Shown here: positions 8,101-16,179 of the stretch, in pieces
Layout: each line of letters begins with the position of its first letter
Numbering within the stretch: the first letter of the stretch is position 1
From: an uncultured Psychroserpens sp.
GTDB taxonomy: Bacteria > Bacteroidota > Bacteroidia > Flavobacteriales > Flavobacteriaceae
Assembly (NCBI RefSeq): GCF_947503375.1
Contig: NZ_CANNDQ010000005.1
Span: forward strand, 124,001-188,000
DNA length: 64,000 nt
Direction: 5' to 3'
Notes under the pieces: generated by a model
Told to the model about the DNA's origin: nothing
The model's input: the letters and a program-made list of their open reading frames with translations, nothing else
The model's database searches: none
Program-made: the position numbers and the translations under genes

Positions 8101-9283
8101 AACCTGAATTCACGTTAGAAAAATCACTTGTAAACCTAAATGTCAAAGCGCCTGAAGGATCAGTAGAGGTGAAAGAGATAGGAGCTACAGCATTCCCGGT
8201 TAGAATATCAAGAATAGGTGATGTTACATTAGGTCCATTATAAACATATAAGTAATCAAAATTATTTTCAAGGTCAAATGCCGTAAAGTTGATTGTTAAC
8301 GCATCTCCAGGTGTGTCCGGATAAAATGTACTAATTTGATTTTCGTTATTTGAATAATTTCCAGATAATCCGCCACTATCATAAAATGAAGAGCCACAAG
8401 TTGGAGGAATAGTACAAGTAACATCAGATTCCCAACCTGCAGCAACACCTGAAGCATTACTAGTAAATACAAAAGTTAAAGCGCCTGAAGCATCAGTGGA
8501 TGTGAATGAAGCAGGTGCACTAGTTACAGTGCCTAAACTTGGAGAAGCATCAGTTGGCCCATTATAGACTGTTAAAACATCTCCAGCAGCAACGTTAAAA
8601 CTGGTAAAATTAACAGTAACAATGCCACCAGTTACAGAAGGGTATATTGTAGTAGTATTGTTCTCATTATTTGAATAGCTGCCAGTATCTCCACCACTAT
8701 CAGTGTAATTTCCACCACATGTAGGTATCCCATTGCAGCTCGTTGTTCCTGTTCCGCTTGTTTGCTGTAAAGAGATTGTGCCAGCAGAACCGTTAAAGTT
8801 GGTTATTAAAACAACATATATTTCTCCAGATGTAGCACCAGGGATAGTCAACGATTCTGTTGGAGCTATGTCATAACTACAGTCAACTATATTATCTGGA
8901 GCATAAGGGTAAAAAGTTGGGTTTGTTGTGTTATTTGGACAAGTTGGACAGTCAGTTAGTGTAATAGCAGCATCAGCAGCAGCAATGCTGGCAAAAGGCC
9001 CCCAAGCTATAAAATCAACATCTATTGGATTACCACCTGTATCTTCCTGTGAAATAGTAAATATCAAATCACCTGGCTGGTCAACAGTTAAATAATAATA
9101 GGCTGCATTAGGGATTGAACCAAGACAACCTACATCGGTTGCATCTGGTTGACCTGAAATATTTGGAAAAACCAATTCTGATCCTCCAGAGCAAAATGGT
9201 TCTGCAGTAGTAACCGAAGTACCTTGACTATAGCTGTTTTGAATTATAGAGCAAAATATTAATAGTAGCGTAATGTTTCTCAT
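5147..9283 (-). CDS. Large secreted CUB-repeat protein with T9SS type A sorting domain
   Basis: I start at ATG 9281-9283 (MRNITLLLIFCSIIQNSYSQ), which gives a clean signal peptide and 1378 residues; an upstream in-frame ATG at 9328 would overlap the neighbour and spoil the signal. Domains in order: an N-terminal beta domain (about 20-185), three CUB-like domains (about 188-289, 294-401, 408-516), a jelly-roll domain of choice-of-anchor or MAM type (about 553-711, beginning VFLEEFNSVNMPAGW), a long region with NWTPVGVP and GNPFPSAIS typical of flavobacterial surface proteins, and a C-terminal type A sorting domain (last 75 residues, with NGTYIVKATTSNG and ending VVLNH). It should be exported by Sec, then by T9SS, and act at the cell surface or outside, perhaps in adhesion. 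No catalytic domain is evident. Confidence 0.88.
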   Translation of the reverse strand: MRNITLLLIFCSIIQNSYSQGTSVTTAEPFCSGGSELVFPNISGQPDATDVGCLGSIPNAAYYYLTVDQPGDLIFTISQEDTGGNPIDVDFIAWGPFASIAAADAAITLTDCPTCPNNTTNPTFYPYAPDNIVDCSYDIAPTESLTIPGATSGEIYVVLITNFNGSAGTISLQQTSGTGTTSCNGIPTCGGNYTDSGGDTGSYSNNENNTTTIYPSVTGGIVTVNFTSFNVAAGDVLTVYNGPTDASPSLGTVTSAPASFTSTDASGALTFVFTSNASGVAAGWESDVTCTIPPTCGSSFYDSGGLSGNYSNNENQISTFYPDTPGDALTINFTAFDLENNFDYLYVYNGPNVTSPILDILTGNAVAPISFTSTDPSGALTFRFTSDFSNVNSGWESNITCAPYVPPVVCGSTFYDSGGVASNYFNNENTTTTLVPDNANGYPVTVTFTSFDLESCCDSLTVYDGPDATSPSLGTYTGTGIPGPFTSSHASGALTFVFTSDISITGSGWSADITCVDPCNLIITDTIYPLGADSCNLDYTELTTNAPIPGPTNTVFLEEFNSVNMPAGWTIVNETTNTEWVIATTNNAGGIANEAVLEWSSGFDIGTWSLTSPLIDITGATGLMLEYKQELDHWSSFYPYSLFVETSTDNTVWTVQNSTINPTNDIAASTVNIDISALDGNTSLYIRFRFTGEAFGIFSWSIDDVLVTSIGAGGTPEITWTPITGLYTDATLTTPYVAGDFAGTVYAAPNGFMTYQAEDQNNCTDTADVQHDKKIWNGSDPADGTNWYVADNWTPVGVPTNTNCVVIPDPASSNGNSPIADIINLIPLPPQPALARNLTVQANGFLEIESDTSIEVVDWINVNANGTLLLRDSSSLIQITEGAANTNNNTGNINMQRSVSNLNAIDYVYWSSPVENFNVELISPNTALGLIWKWLPTQTAGGGIGNHGDWRNPAANEQMPVGAGYIVRDLGGATLIPNTPALPTNTTEFVGRPNNGVLTYPISRGTHLITDGDYTGDNGVVNGTTHQDDNWNLVGNPFPSAISYVQFMNANSTIIDGTIYLWTHQNAPSAIASPFYENFIYNYSDDYIDNNYTGSNPPGFNGNIASGQAFFVQMLDTGGTTENLTFNNSMRSSTNDNSQFYRNSSSNSNTIERHRIWLDLITANDQATSTLVGYVEGATNQKDQLFDGYDFEGYYTSFYSIIDNEKMAIQGRALPFVDTDTVPMGIIVSQAGNYSIAINTLDGLFESTGQDIYIEDTYNNIIHDLRLTPYSFTTESGTFNDRFILRYTNDTLSLNQNEIEKEITIIAPNGNYIKVNSTRHIIDSVTIYDVIGRTLFDKENINSNEVIIEDNNLSNGTYIVKATTSNGSSKTQKVVLNH
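7735..8720 (-). repeat. Three tandem CUB-like domain repeats inside the secreted protein gene
   Basis: Three copies of about 310-330 bases code for domains that open with CG-x2-(F/Y)-x-DSGG and NNEN, carry VYNGP or VYDGP plus TSPSLG in the middle, and close with ASGALTF(V/R)FTS and GW-(E/S)-(S/A)-(D/N)-ITC. The protein repeats are clear, while the DNA copies have diverged, so the duplication is old. Acidic residues before the VYNGP block could bind calcium, as in many CUB domains (inference). Confidence 0.8.
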
Positions 9284-9303
9284 CACAATATTTTTTTTGA
9301 AGG

Positions 9304-9738
9304 TTACAAAAAGCTTGAAAATGCCCATTCAGAGCTGGTTTCACATCCATTATCTGTGTTTTTGATAATGGCGCGCCATTTGAAACATTTAGTATTATAA
9401 GTATCAAACTTCAACCTTAATTTCCCCTGATAATTATTAAGCTCATTAATAGATTGAGTTATACTTTCAGATCTATCAGAACCTTCTAATTGTTTCCAGC
9501 ATTCATTTAGTGGTTGAATTTCAATTTTCAAACTAACAGATTCCTTATGTTCAGATTGTGAAAAGTCTAAAATGATTTCAATATCATCAATAGCGGAACT
9601 TTCAGATTCAAGTTTATTAACCTGTGCTGAATAATCATTAATGCAGTTAGAAGCAGATTGAGACCAAGTTAATCCTGTATTAAAAAAGCAAAGTAATAGA
9701 GTTATTGTTAGACTCGAAGAATGTAATTTTTTAATCAT
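9304..9738 (-). CDS. Small secreted protein upstream of the CUB protein gene, unknown
   Basis: Start candidates are ATG at 9777, 9756 and 9738. I prefer 9738 (MIKKLHSSSLTITLLLCFFN), which gives a normal Sec signal peptide ending near WSQS and a product of 144 residues. The mature part has five cysteines, likely paired in the periplasm or outside, and a predicted mixed alpha/beta content; I recognise no domain. The gene ends 20 bases before the CUB protein start on the same strand, so the two probably form one transcript and may work together. Confidence 0.7.
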   Translation of the reverse strand: MIKKLHSSSLTITLLLCFFNTGLTWSQSASNCINDYSAQVNKLESESSAIDDIEIILDFSQSEHKESVSLKIEIQPLNECWKQLEGSDRSESITQSINELNNYQGKLRLKFDTYNTKCFKWRAIIKNTDNGCETSSEWAFSSFL

Positions 9739-9855
9739 AATAGAAAATGTTTTCATTCCTTTGCTATGCTTGTGCATAAGACAAAGTGATAAGCAGAAAA
9801 AGTTCTAATATGATTGGGATTGAATTACCGACTAATGTAATAAAAAATACATAGT

Positions 9856-9895
9856 TTTAACAAAATTTTTAATATTTATTAAAAATTTTGTTAAA
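9856..9895. repeat. 40-bp AT-rich perfect inverted repeat in a divergent promoter region
   Basis: Arms of 19 bases (9856-9874 and 9877-9895) are perfectly complementary around a two-base centre. The only G/C pair is at 9861/9890. It lies between two divergent genes, 12 bases before the ATG at 9908, so it is not a terminator between convergent genes. It may be an operator or a leader hairpin that could hide the start of the downstream gene. Confidence 0.8.
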
Positions 9896-9907
9896 CGGTT
9901 ATATAAT

Positions 9908-10786
9908 ATGGATAAAACACTTATTGTTATTGATAATCATGTGTTTATAAAACCAGAATATCTTAATCATGAATTCATTTCTGGGAATAAACTTAGAAAA
10001 TTAAAGTATAATCTTAAGGAAGCTAAGCGGCTAAAAAAAAATGTTTTATTGACGTTTGGTGGCGCCTTTTCAAATCATATTGCAGCGGTAGCTTACGCAG
10101 GAAAAGAATACGGCTTTGAGACTATAGGTGTTATTAGAGGTGAAGAGTTAGTTAATAGTGCTAAACTAAACCCTACATTAGCTTTCGCTAGGGAATGTGG
10201 TATGACGTTTAAATTTATTTCAAGACATGAGTATAGAACCAAAACTGATGTACTGTTTATTGAGAAATTGCGCAATGAATTTGGAGATTTTTACCTTATA
10301 CCTGAAGGAGGCACTAATGTTCTAGCTGTAAAAGGCTGCGAAGAGATTTTAACCGTAGCTGATAAAAAATTTGACTATATCTGTTGTCCCGTAGGGACTG
10401 GTGGTACTATTTCGGGTTTGATTAACTCTAGTTACAATACTCAAAAAATTATTGGTTTTCCTGCGTTAAAAGGAGACTTTTTGCAAGAAGAAATCATTAA
10501 ATTTGCAAATAATTCCAATTGGGAGTTAATTTCAGAATATCATTTTGGAGGCTATGCTAAGATCAATGAGCAATTAGTTCATTTTATAAATCAATTTAAA
10601 TCTAGGCATAAAGTAGCTTTAGATCCTATTTATACTGGAAAAATGATGTTTGGAATTTATGACCTATTAGATAAAGGGTATTTTAAAAAAGGGTCAAAAA
10701 TTTTAGCCATTCATACAGGTGGATTACAAGGAATTGATGGTATGAATGAGAAGTTAAGACAACAAAATATGCCAATAATCGTTTAA
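9908..10786 (+). CDS. PLP-dependent deaminase, ACC deaminase/D-cysteine desulfhydrase family
   Basis: This is a 292-residue fold-type II pyridoxal-phosphate enzyme. SGNKLRKLKY near residues 25-34 carries the Schiff-base lysine (Lys28), followed by LTFGGAFSNHIAAVA (substrate and phosphate contacts) and the glycine loop CPVGTGGTISG near residue 165. The family includes 1-aminocyclopropane-1-carboxylate deaminases and D-cysteine desulfhydrases; the substrate is not certain, and at 292 residues it is shorter than classical ACC deaminase (about 338). It starts a likely operon, with 6 bases to the next gene and then hemL. Confidence 0.88.
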   Translation: MDKTLIVIDNHVFIKPEYLNHEFISGNKLRKLKYNLKEAKRLKKNVLLTFGGAFSNHIAAVAYAGKEYGFETIGVIRGEELVNSAKLNPTLAFARECGMTFKFISRHEYRTKTDVLFIEKLRNEFGDFYLIPEGGTNVLAVKGCEEILTVADKKFDYICCPVGTGGTISGLINSSYNTQKIIGFPALKGDFLQEEIIKFANNSNWELISEYHFGGYAKINEQLVHFINQFKSRHKVALDPIYTGKMMFGIYDLLDKGYFKKGSKILAIHTGGLQGIDGMNEKLRQQNMPIIV

Positions 10787-10792
10787 AAATTT

Positions 10793-11587
10793 ATGAAGAA
10801 TATTAGTATTGTTTTTTTGATTGCATTTTTAATTGTTGGATGTAGTTCTAAAAGAAAAATTGTAACTAAAAAAAAGCGAGATAAAGAAAAAACTGAGCAA
10901 ATTTCTACGCGCTCAGAAACACCTAAAACAACCAAAAGAGAAGTTTCAAGTACTCCAAAAACTAATTCGTATGCTAACGCAACTGAGATTTATATAGCTA
11001 ATTATAGTGTCATAGCTAAAGAAGAAATGCGAAAGTATAAAATACCAGCAAGTATTACCTTAGCACAAGGTATTTTAGAATCAGGATCAGGTAAAGGCCG
11101 CTTGGCTGTTGAAGCTAACAATCATTTTGGAATTAAATGCCATGGTTGGACAGGTGCTAAGATTTATCATGATGATGATAAGTCTCAAGAGTGTTTCAGA
11201 AAATATAACTATGCTAAGACATCTTATGAAGATCACTCAGTGTTTCTAACCACGCGTGGCAGGTATTCAAAATTATTCCAACTAAAAGAAGATGATTATA
11301 AAGCTTGGGCCAAAGGACTAAGAGCTGCTGGATATGCAACAGATAGAAAATATCCTGAAAAGCTCATTAGTCTAATAGAACGTTTTGAACTGTATCGTTT
11401 TGATGATGAAGTTTTAGGACAAACAAAAGAAAGAATAGTCATAGACCAAAATAATCATGAGGTGGCCAAAGGAGATACGCTCTATTCTTTATCTAAATTA
11501 TATAATACAACGGTAGAAAATATTAAGCGCTTAAACAACCTAACAAGTAATGACTTGTCTATTGGTCAAATACTCATTATAAAATAA
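10793..11587 (+). CDS. Glucosaminidase (GH73-like) lipoprotein with LysM domain
   Basis: The 264-residue product has a lipoprotein signal (lipobox IVGC), a Lys/Thr-rich linker, a glucosaminidase domain of the FlgJ/GH73 type (about 55-205, with [21 protein letters not shown] and [11 protein letters not shown]) and a C-terminal LysM domain (about 218-264, [20 protein letters not shown]). It should cut peptidoglycan glycan strands from the outer-membrane or periplasmic side, with LysM holding it on the wall. The Glu in [10 protein letters not shown] is the expected catalytic acid. It lies between the PLP deaminase (6 bases) and hemL (4 bases), in one transcription unit. Confidence 0.9.
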   Translation: MKNISIVFLIAFLIVGCSSKRKIVTKKKRDKEKTEQISTRSETPKTTKREVSSTPKTNSYANATEIYIANYSVIAKEEMRKYKIPASITLAQGILESGSGKGRLAVEANNHFGIKCHGWTGAKIYHDDDKSQECFRKYNYAKTSYEDHSVFLTTRGRYSKLFQLKEDDYKAWAKGLRAAGYATDRKYPEKLISLIERFELYRFDDEVLGQTKERIVIDQNNHEVAKGDTLYSLSKLYNTTVENIKRLNNLTSNDLSIGQILIIK

Positions 11588-11591
11588 TAAT

Positions 11592-12878
11592 ATGTTGTAC
11601 AAAAGAAGCAGTGCTCTGTTCAAGCAGGCAGAAGCTGTAATACCAGGTGGTGTGAACTCTCCAGTTAGAGCATTTAAAGCCGTTGGAGGAACTCCAATTT
11701 TTGCAAAATCTGCTAAAGGCGCTTACATCTATGATGAAGATGGAAATAAGTATATAGATTATATTAATTCTTGGGGTCCAATGATTTTAGGTCATGCCTA
11801 CGAACCGGTTGTTGATGCTGTTATAGAAAAAGCGAAACAAGGCACTTCTTTTGGTATGCCTACAGAGATTGAAACACATATTGCTGAGTTGGCAGTATCT
11901 ATGGTACCAAATATTGATAAAATTCGCTTTGTGAACTCTGGCACTGAAGCTTGTATGAGCGCTGTGCGTTTAGCAAGAGGTTTTACAAAGAAAGACAAGA
12001 TGATAAAATTTGCAGGTTGTTATCATGGACATAGTGATGCGTTTTTAATTCAAGCTGGAAGTGGCGCTATTACTTTTGGTAGTCCAAATAGTCCTGGTGT
12101 AACACAAGGCACTGCTAAAGATACATTGTTGGCAAGGTATAATGATATTGACCATGTGAAAGCATTAATTGAGGCCAATTCAAATGAAATAGCATGTGTT
12201 ATTTTGGAGCCAGTGGCTGGGAATATGGGCTGTATTCCTCCTAAGGATAATTTCCTACGTGCGCTTAGAGATTTATGTGATAACAACAATATTTTGTTGA
12301 TTTTTGATGAGGTTATGACGGGTTTTAGGCTTGCCAAAGGTGGATGTCAAGAGTTATATGGCGTTAATGCAGATATTGTATGCTTTGGGAAAGTAATAGG
12401 TGGAGGTTTGCCTGTTGGTGCTTTTGCAGCTCGAAATGAAATTATGAATCATTTGGCGCCTCTAGGGAGTGTTTATCAAGCAGGTACTTTGAGTGGTAAT
12501 CCATTGGCGATGGCAGCAGGACTAGCAATGCTGAAGGCTATTAATGCTCAAAAGGACTTATTTGACCGTTTATCAAAAAAAACCAAATATTTGCATAAAG
12601 GATGTACAGAAGCACTAAATGATTTAGGAGTCAAGCACACGATCAATAGAGTAGGTTCTATGATCTCTATACATTTTGCTGAGGAAGCAGTTGTTGATTT
12701 TGAAAGTTCAGCTAGAGGAAATAACGATACATTCAAACATTTTTTTCATGGAATGTTGAATGAAGGTATTTATATTGCACCTAGTGCTTTTGAAACTTGG
12801 TTTATCACTGATGCATTGTCTTATAAAGACCTTGATGAAACAATAGCTGCTGTTAGAAAAGTGGCTGAAACATTATGA
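11592..12878 (+). CDS. hemL: Glutamate-1-semialdehyde 2,1-aminomutase
   Basis: HemL makes 5-aminolevulinate from glutamate-1-semialdehyde, the last step of the C5 route to heme. The 428-residue protein has the family start ([14 protein letters not shown]), the PLP region [30 protein letters not shown], and the Schiff-base lysine in [15 protein letters not shown] near residue 266. Length is standard. It is the third gene of the operon that begins at 9908 and is followed by a terminator shared with the convergent gene. Confidence 0.97.
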   Translation: MLYKRSSALFKQAEAVIPGGVNSPVRAFKAVGGTPIFAKSAKGAYIYDEDGNKYIDYINSWGPMILGHAYEPVVDAVIEKAKQGTSFGMPTEIETHIAELAVSMVPNIDKIRFVNSGTEACMSAVRLARGFTKKDKMIKFAGCYHGHSDAFLIQAGSGAITFGSPNSPGVTQGTAKDTLLARYNDIDHVKALIEANSNEIACVILEPVAGNMGCIPPKDNFLRALRDLCDNNNILLIFDEVMTGFRLAKGGCQELYGVNADIVCFGKVIGGGLPVGAFAARNEIMNHLAPLGSVYQAGTLSGNPLAMAAGLAMLKAINAQKDLFDRLSKKTKYLHKGCTEALNDLGVKHTINRVGSMISIHFAEEAVVDFESSARGNNDTFKHFFHGMLNEGIYIAPSAFETWFITDALSYKDLDETIAAVRKVAETL

Positions 12879-12887
12879 TATAAAAAA

Positions 12888-12910
12888 AGCCTGCTTTAAT
12901 AAAACAGGCT
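12888..12910. terminator. Bidirectional terminator between hemL and a convergent gene
   Basis: The stem AGCCTG/CAGGCT (12888-12893 with 12905-12910) extends through T/A pairs with one mismatch and is flanked by A7 and T6. It sits between two stop codons that face each other. Confidence 0.85.
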
Positions 12911-12930
12911 TTTTTATATGTGGTATTCAT

Positions 12931-13278
12931 TTAAGGATTTTGATTCTCATTTCTATATATAGCGATATAAGTATCATATTGCTCTTCATTAAAAATTTCT
13001 TTCAGTCTATTGTCTAAATCAACATTGATTTTGTCATATAACTTTTTGTTAGCTTCTAAATCGTTGTTAATAGTTTGATAGGTTGTTTCGTATACTTTGT
13101 ATGCTTGATAAACCTGTTCTAATTGAGTGTTGTTAAATTTAATAACACTTCGTAGTTCTTTAGCTTTTTCTGAAGCTGCACCATTTATTTCTATTTTACT
13201 TTGAGCATTTAGTCCTTGAGAACTAAACAATAGGGCAAGTGTAAAAACGCATAGAGTAATTAATTTTTTCATCATCAT
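12931..13278 (-). CDS. Small secreted helical protein, unknown
   Basis: The product is 115 residues (or 113 if the third ATG is used; three ATGs lie in tandem at the start). A signal peptide (MKKLITLCVFTLALLFSSQG, cleaved near LNAQ) is followed by a helical, charged domain with an EQYDTYIAIYRNENQNP tail. The pattern (LRSVIKFNNTQLEQVYQAY, then LDNRLKEIFNEEQ) recalls Spy/CpxP-type LTxxQ periplasmic proteins but has no clear domain. It resembles the partial gene at 1-180. Role unknown; a stress-related periplasmic chaperone-like role is only a guess. Confidence 0.75.
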   Translation of the reverse strand: MMMKKLITLCVFTLALLFSSQGLNAQSKIEINGAASEKAKELRSVIKFNNTQLEQVYQAYKVYETTYQTINNDLEANKKLYDKINVDLDNRLKEIFNEEQYDTYIAIYRNENQNP

Positions 13279-13344
13279 GATTTTTTGAAAGGTAATTTAA
13301 GTCACTAAATTAATAATTTTTAATTTAAAATGGCAAATAAAAAA

Positions 13345-13366
13345 GCACTGATTCAAAAACCAATGC
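13345..13366 (-). terminator. Weak terminator of the Spy-like gene
   Basis: Read on the minus strand, GCATTG pairs with CAGTGC (one G-U pair) around a ten-base loop, then comes T6. It lies about 35 bases after the stop of the 13400-13867 gene. Confidence 0.6.
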
Positions 13367-13399
13367 CTTTTTAAAACTAAACTAAACTAATCTACCTGC

Positions 13400-13867
13400 T
13401 TAATGTTCTTTTTTAGATTTTTCTTTTGAGCCTCTTTTACGTTTTCTAAATTTCTTTTCTGATAGTGACTTTTCCCATTTTTCGTATTGTTCGTCATCAA
13501 GTATTACTTTCATTTGTTTTTTTATCTCGATTTGACGATCTAATTTTTCATTTAATAATTTGTAATACTCGTCTTTGGAAAGGTCTTGAGCGGTTTCTGT
13601 GTTAGATTTTTTCTCGTGAGCTTCCATTTTTTCCTTTCTAATCTTAGCTTCATTAAGCGCAAGCACCTTGACTTTCGATTGTTGATCATCTGTAAGATCT
13701 AAATGTAGAGTCATTTTCTTTGTCTTCAATGTTGCGATTTCTTCAGGAGTTAAATCTTTATGGAATGCCTTTTGTTTGTGAAATTCATTTGAGTCTTCAC
13801 GCCTTTTGTCTTGAGCTAAGGTGCTTAAAGTGATTAAAGCAATAGCGATAAACATTAATTTTTTCAT
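13400..13867 (-). CDS. Spy/CpxP-like secreted helical protein
   Basis: The 155-residue product has a signal peptide (MKKLMFIAIALITLSTLAQ) and a highly charged helical mature part. DLTPEEIATLKTKKMTLHLDL and LTDDQQSKVKVLALNE match the LTxxQ-style helical pairs of Spy-like periplasmic chaperones, and ILDDEQYEKWEK is the usual closing motif in the Bacteroidota members. The C-terminus is very Lys/Arg-rich (KKFRKRKRGSKEKSKKEH). It probably acts in the periplasm; partner unknown. It is transcribed in the same direction as 12931-13278 but separated by a weak terminator. Confidence 0.78.
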   Translation of the reverse strand: MKKLMFIAIALITLSTLAQDKRREDSNEFHKQKAFHKDLTPEEIATLKTKKMTLHLDLTDDQQSKVKVLALNEAKIRKEKMEAHEKKSNTETAQDLSKDEYYKLLNEKLDRQIEIKKQMKVILDDEQYEKWEKSLSEKKFRKRKRGSKEKSKKEH

Positions 13868-13960
13868 AATCTATGTGTTTTATTTTAATTGATGTATTTA
13901 AGACTATTCGACTACGAAAAGGTTTAAGAGATAGAGGTTTTTAACTTCTGCTTAACTTTT

Positions 13961-15460
13961 TTATGCAAACGCTATAAGTTGAAGTGTTGTAGTGTAAAGT
14001 GGCTTGCGTTCTATTTTGCTTTTTAACCAGGCATAGAAGCTCATTACAAAAATATCTTCTTGCTCTGCTTCAATCCATGTAAATGAATTCTCGGCTTTAT
14101 CTTTAAATTCACTTGTCGTTACTAATTCAGGTCGTTTATAGTAATCTTCTACAAGATTCAAATAAATGAGTACGCGTTCTTGATCAATCTGTTTAAGATA
14201 CATGCTGTAATTTCTTTTAAAACTCAACATTCGAGATTCTACTAGGTCTATGTTTTGAAGCTCAATGTGGAGAATGATTTCTATTAGATTTTTTTTAAGT
14301 ACCCATTCCTTTCCTGCTTTTTGAATGTAATACTTGTCTGTGTGATAGAATTTTGAAAAAACACGTAAGGCATCTTTGAATCTTGAACTTTGTATATAAA
14401 ACATTACTAAACTTAAATTGATGTCTAAGACAGATTCAATATCTCCATGTTTTGGCTGTTTAGAATTCTCAAGATATGATATGGCTTGATCCTGTTTGCC
14501 TTGGTAGTTTAAGTTTAATGCCAAAAGTAAGTCGTGTTTAAGTTTAAAAGTGTTATAGTACTTCTGTTGTTGTCTCTCCATCAACTGTTTCATTTGTTCT
14601 AAATAACGCAATGAGGCTTCAAATTTTTTATTTCTGAATAGTGTATTGCTAATCATATATATCACCTCAATGTGATAATATAACTGCTTGTTATTCAGCT
14701 TATGAATTTGAATATTAGAATATGTGTTAATAAGAAACGGCTCAATCTGTAAATAGTCGTTGGTTACAAAGGCTGAAATGCTAACTATTCTCATCAATTG
14801 GTATAATGATTTAAACGACATTGAATCACTAATGCTGATATTATGTTCTGCTAAGGTTAGTCTTAAAATGGTTTGAAAATCCACAACTTTTCCTTCGTAT
14901 GAGATTTGGTTTAATGTTTGTCTGATTTTGGCGTATACAATATTAAGTTCTTCTTCTAAGTAATGGTTTTTTTGATTGGCTTTGAATTTATGAATTAGCG
15001 TGTCAATATCTACTGTTTCTTCTAAATAAGCATATTGAATCTTTGTATGGTATATCTCATTTAATATTGTGAATAGGGAGTGTTCAATTGCTATAGTTTC
15101 GGCTTTGTCTAAAATTGAATAAGCTATTTTAGCTTGATTGTTAATCAAAAAGGTTCTTGATGCTAAAATGTATTTTATAAGCTGCATGTCTATAGAGCTT
15201 TCCTCTTCTAAATTGATGTTAGCAATAAAATCAATTAAAGCTCTATATAAACGTTTTCTTAAGGCATGATAAGCAGATTTTCCATTGTTTTTATATAGTC
15301 TTTTGCAAATCTCACTTGAAGACAATTCATTTTGAGCTAAAAGTTTAAAAAGCTGAATATTTTTTGTGTCATTACGTTTATTCTTTTTCTTTAAATAGGA
15401 AATAAAACGTTGCTCATCTTCAAGGCTAAGTGTCGATACTATAGCGTTTAAGTTATTCAT
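13961..15460 (-). CDS. Large helical protein of unknown function
   Basis: This 499-residue product has no signal peptide and no membrane segment. It begins MNNLNAIVSTLSLEDEQRFI and continues as almost pure alpha-helix. The N-terminal 80 residues (LSSSEICKRLYKN followed by SAYHALRKRLYRALIDFI) look like a helical DNA- or protein-binding module, and the rest resembles degenerate TPR-like pairs (for example FEASLRYLEQMKQLMERQQQ). I recognise no named family; similar orphan proteins are found in Flavobacteriaceae. It is divergent from the YiaA/B gene, whose start lies 151 bases away. Confidence 0.75.
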   Translation of the reverse strand: MNNLNAIVSTLSLEDEQRFISYLKKKNKRNDTKNIQLFKLLAQNELSSSEICKRLYKNNGKSAYHALRKRLYRALIDFIANINLEEESSIDMQLIKYILASRTFLINNQAKIAYSILDKAETIAIEHSLFTILNEIYHTKIQYAYLEETVDIDTLIHKFKANQKNHYLEEELNIVYAKIRQTLNQISYEGKVVDFQTILRLTLAEHNISISDSMSFKSLYQLMRIVSISAFVTNDYLQIEPFLINTYSNIQIHKLNNKQLYYHIEVIYMISNTLFRNKKFEASLRYLEQMKQLMERQQQKYYNTFKLKHDLLLALNLNYQGKQDQAISYLENSKQPKHGDIESVLDINLSLVMFYIQSSRFKDALRVFSKFYHTDKYYIQKAGKEWVLKKNLIEIILHIELQNIDLVESRMLSFKRNYSMYLKQIDQERVLIYLNLVEDYYKRPELVTTSEFKDKAENSFTWIEAEQEDIFVMSFYAWLKSKIERKPLYTTTLQLIAFA

Positions 15461-15556
15461 TAATTCGTCAGTTTATATGTATTAGTTTAAGTAAATATAA
15501 ATGTTATATGAATAGTTTATTGTATTTTATCGTCAGTTTTTTTAGAAATATGTGTT

Positions 15557-15585
15557 TTGTAACAATCAAAATGTTTTCACTTTTG
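15557..15585 (+). promoter_or_regulatory. Putative flavobacterial promoter of the YiaA/B gene
   Basis: TTG at 15557-15559 is followed after 18 bases by CACTTTTG (15578-15585), which matches TAnnTTTG in all but the first base. The spacing fits the Bacteroidota rule, and the ATG follows 26 bases later. Confidence 0.6.
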
Positions 15586-15611
15586 TACTGTAATCATTAA
15601 AACAAAACATT

Positions 15612-16100
15612 ATGAATTATCAAACAACAGTTTCGTTAAAAGACGAAGAAAAATTAAAAGCAAAGGCGAAAGAAAAAAAAGTATATAACCAAAAACCAAC
15701 ACCTGCTTTTATTGGTGCTTCATGGACAGCTTTGTTCATTGGTATGATTTCTTACTGCATTGGCTTATGGAATGCCGATATGATGCTCAATGAAAAAGGA
15801 TATTATTTTACCATATTACTATTTGGTTTATTTTCTGTCATTTCTGTACAAAAAGCAGTTAGAGATAAATTAGAGGGTATCCAGGTCACTGAAATCTATT
15901 ATAGTATTAGTTGGTTTACTTCTATTGCCGCAATTGTATTATTAATCATTGGACTTTGGAATGCTGATCTAGAGTTAAGTGAAAAAGGATTCTACGGAAT
16001 GTCATTTACATTAAGCCTTTTCTCTGCTATTGCAGTTCAAAAAAACACAAGAGATGTTGTATATATCGACAAAGAAATGACATCTAATACTAACGATTAA
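15612..16100 (+). CDS. YiaA/YiaB family inner-membrane protein
   Basis: The 162-residue protein has four hydrophobic segments arranged as two copies of one two-helix unit. The first copy has [23 protein letters not shown] and the second has [20 protein letters not shown]; each is followed by LNEKGYYF or LSEKGFYG and then SVQKAVRD or AVQKNTRD. This is the YiaAB two-helix domain, found in inner-membrane proteins of unknown function. A charged N-terminal tail of about 30 residues precedes the first helix. Confidence 0.85.
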   Translation: MNYQTTVSLKDEEKLKAKAKEKKVYNQKPTPAFIGASWTALFIGMISYCIGLWNADMMLNEKGYYFTILLFGLFSVISVQKAVRDKLEGIQVTEIYYSISWFTSIAAIVLLIIGLWNADLELSEKGFYGMSFTLSLFSAIAVQKNTRDVVYIDKEMTSNTND

Positions 16101-16116
16101 AAATTAGTTTTAATGA

Positions 16117-16160
16117 AAGGCTCTATAAGCCTTAACCTCACAGATATTATGTCTGTGGGG
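16117..16160 (+). other. Two tandem hairpins after the YiaA/B gene
   Basis: AAGGCT/AGCCTT (16117-16122 with 16128-16133) is followed by a stronger stem, CCTCACAGA/TCTGTGGGG (16136-16144 with 16152-16160, one G-T pair), and then TTTA. The T-tract is too short for a good terminator; it may be a weak terminator or a processing site. The next gene starts 19 bases later. Confidence 0.45.
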
Positions 16161-16179
16161 TTTAGATCATAACACCACC

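Noticed and set aside
9284..9328. Upstream in-frame ATG for the CUB protein gene
   Set aside because: It would overlap the preceding gene and put 15 residues before the signal peptide. The ATG at 9283 is better.
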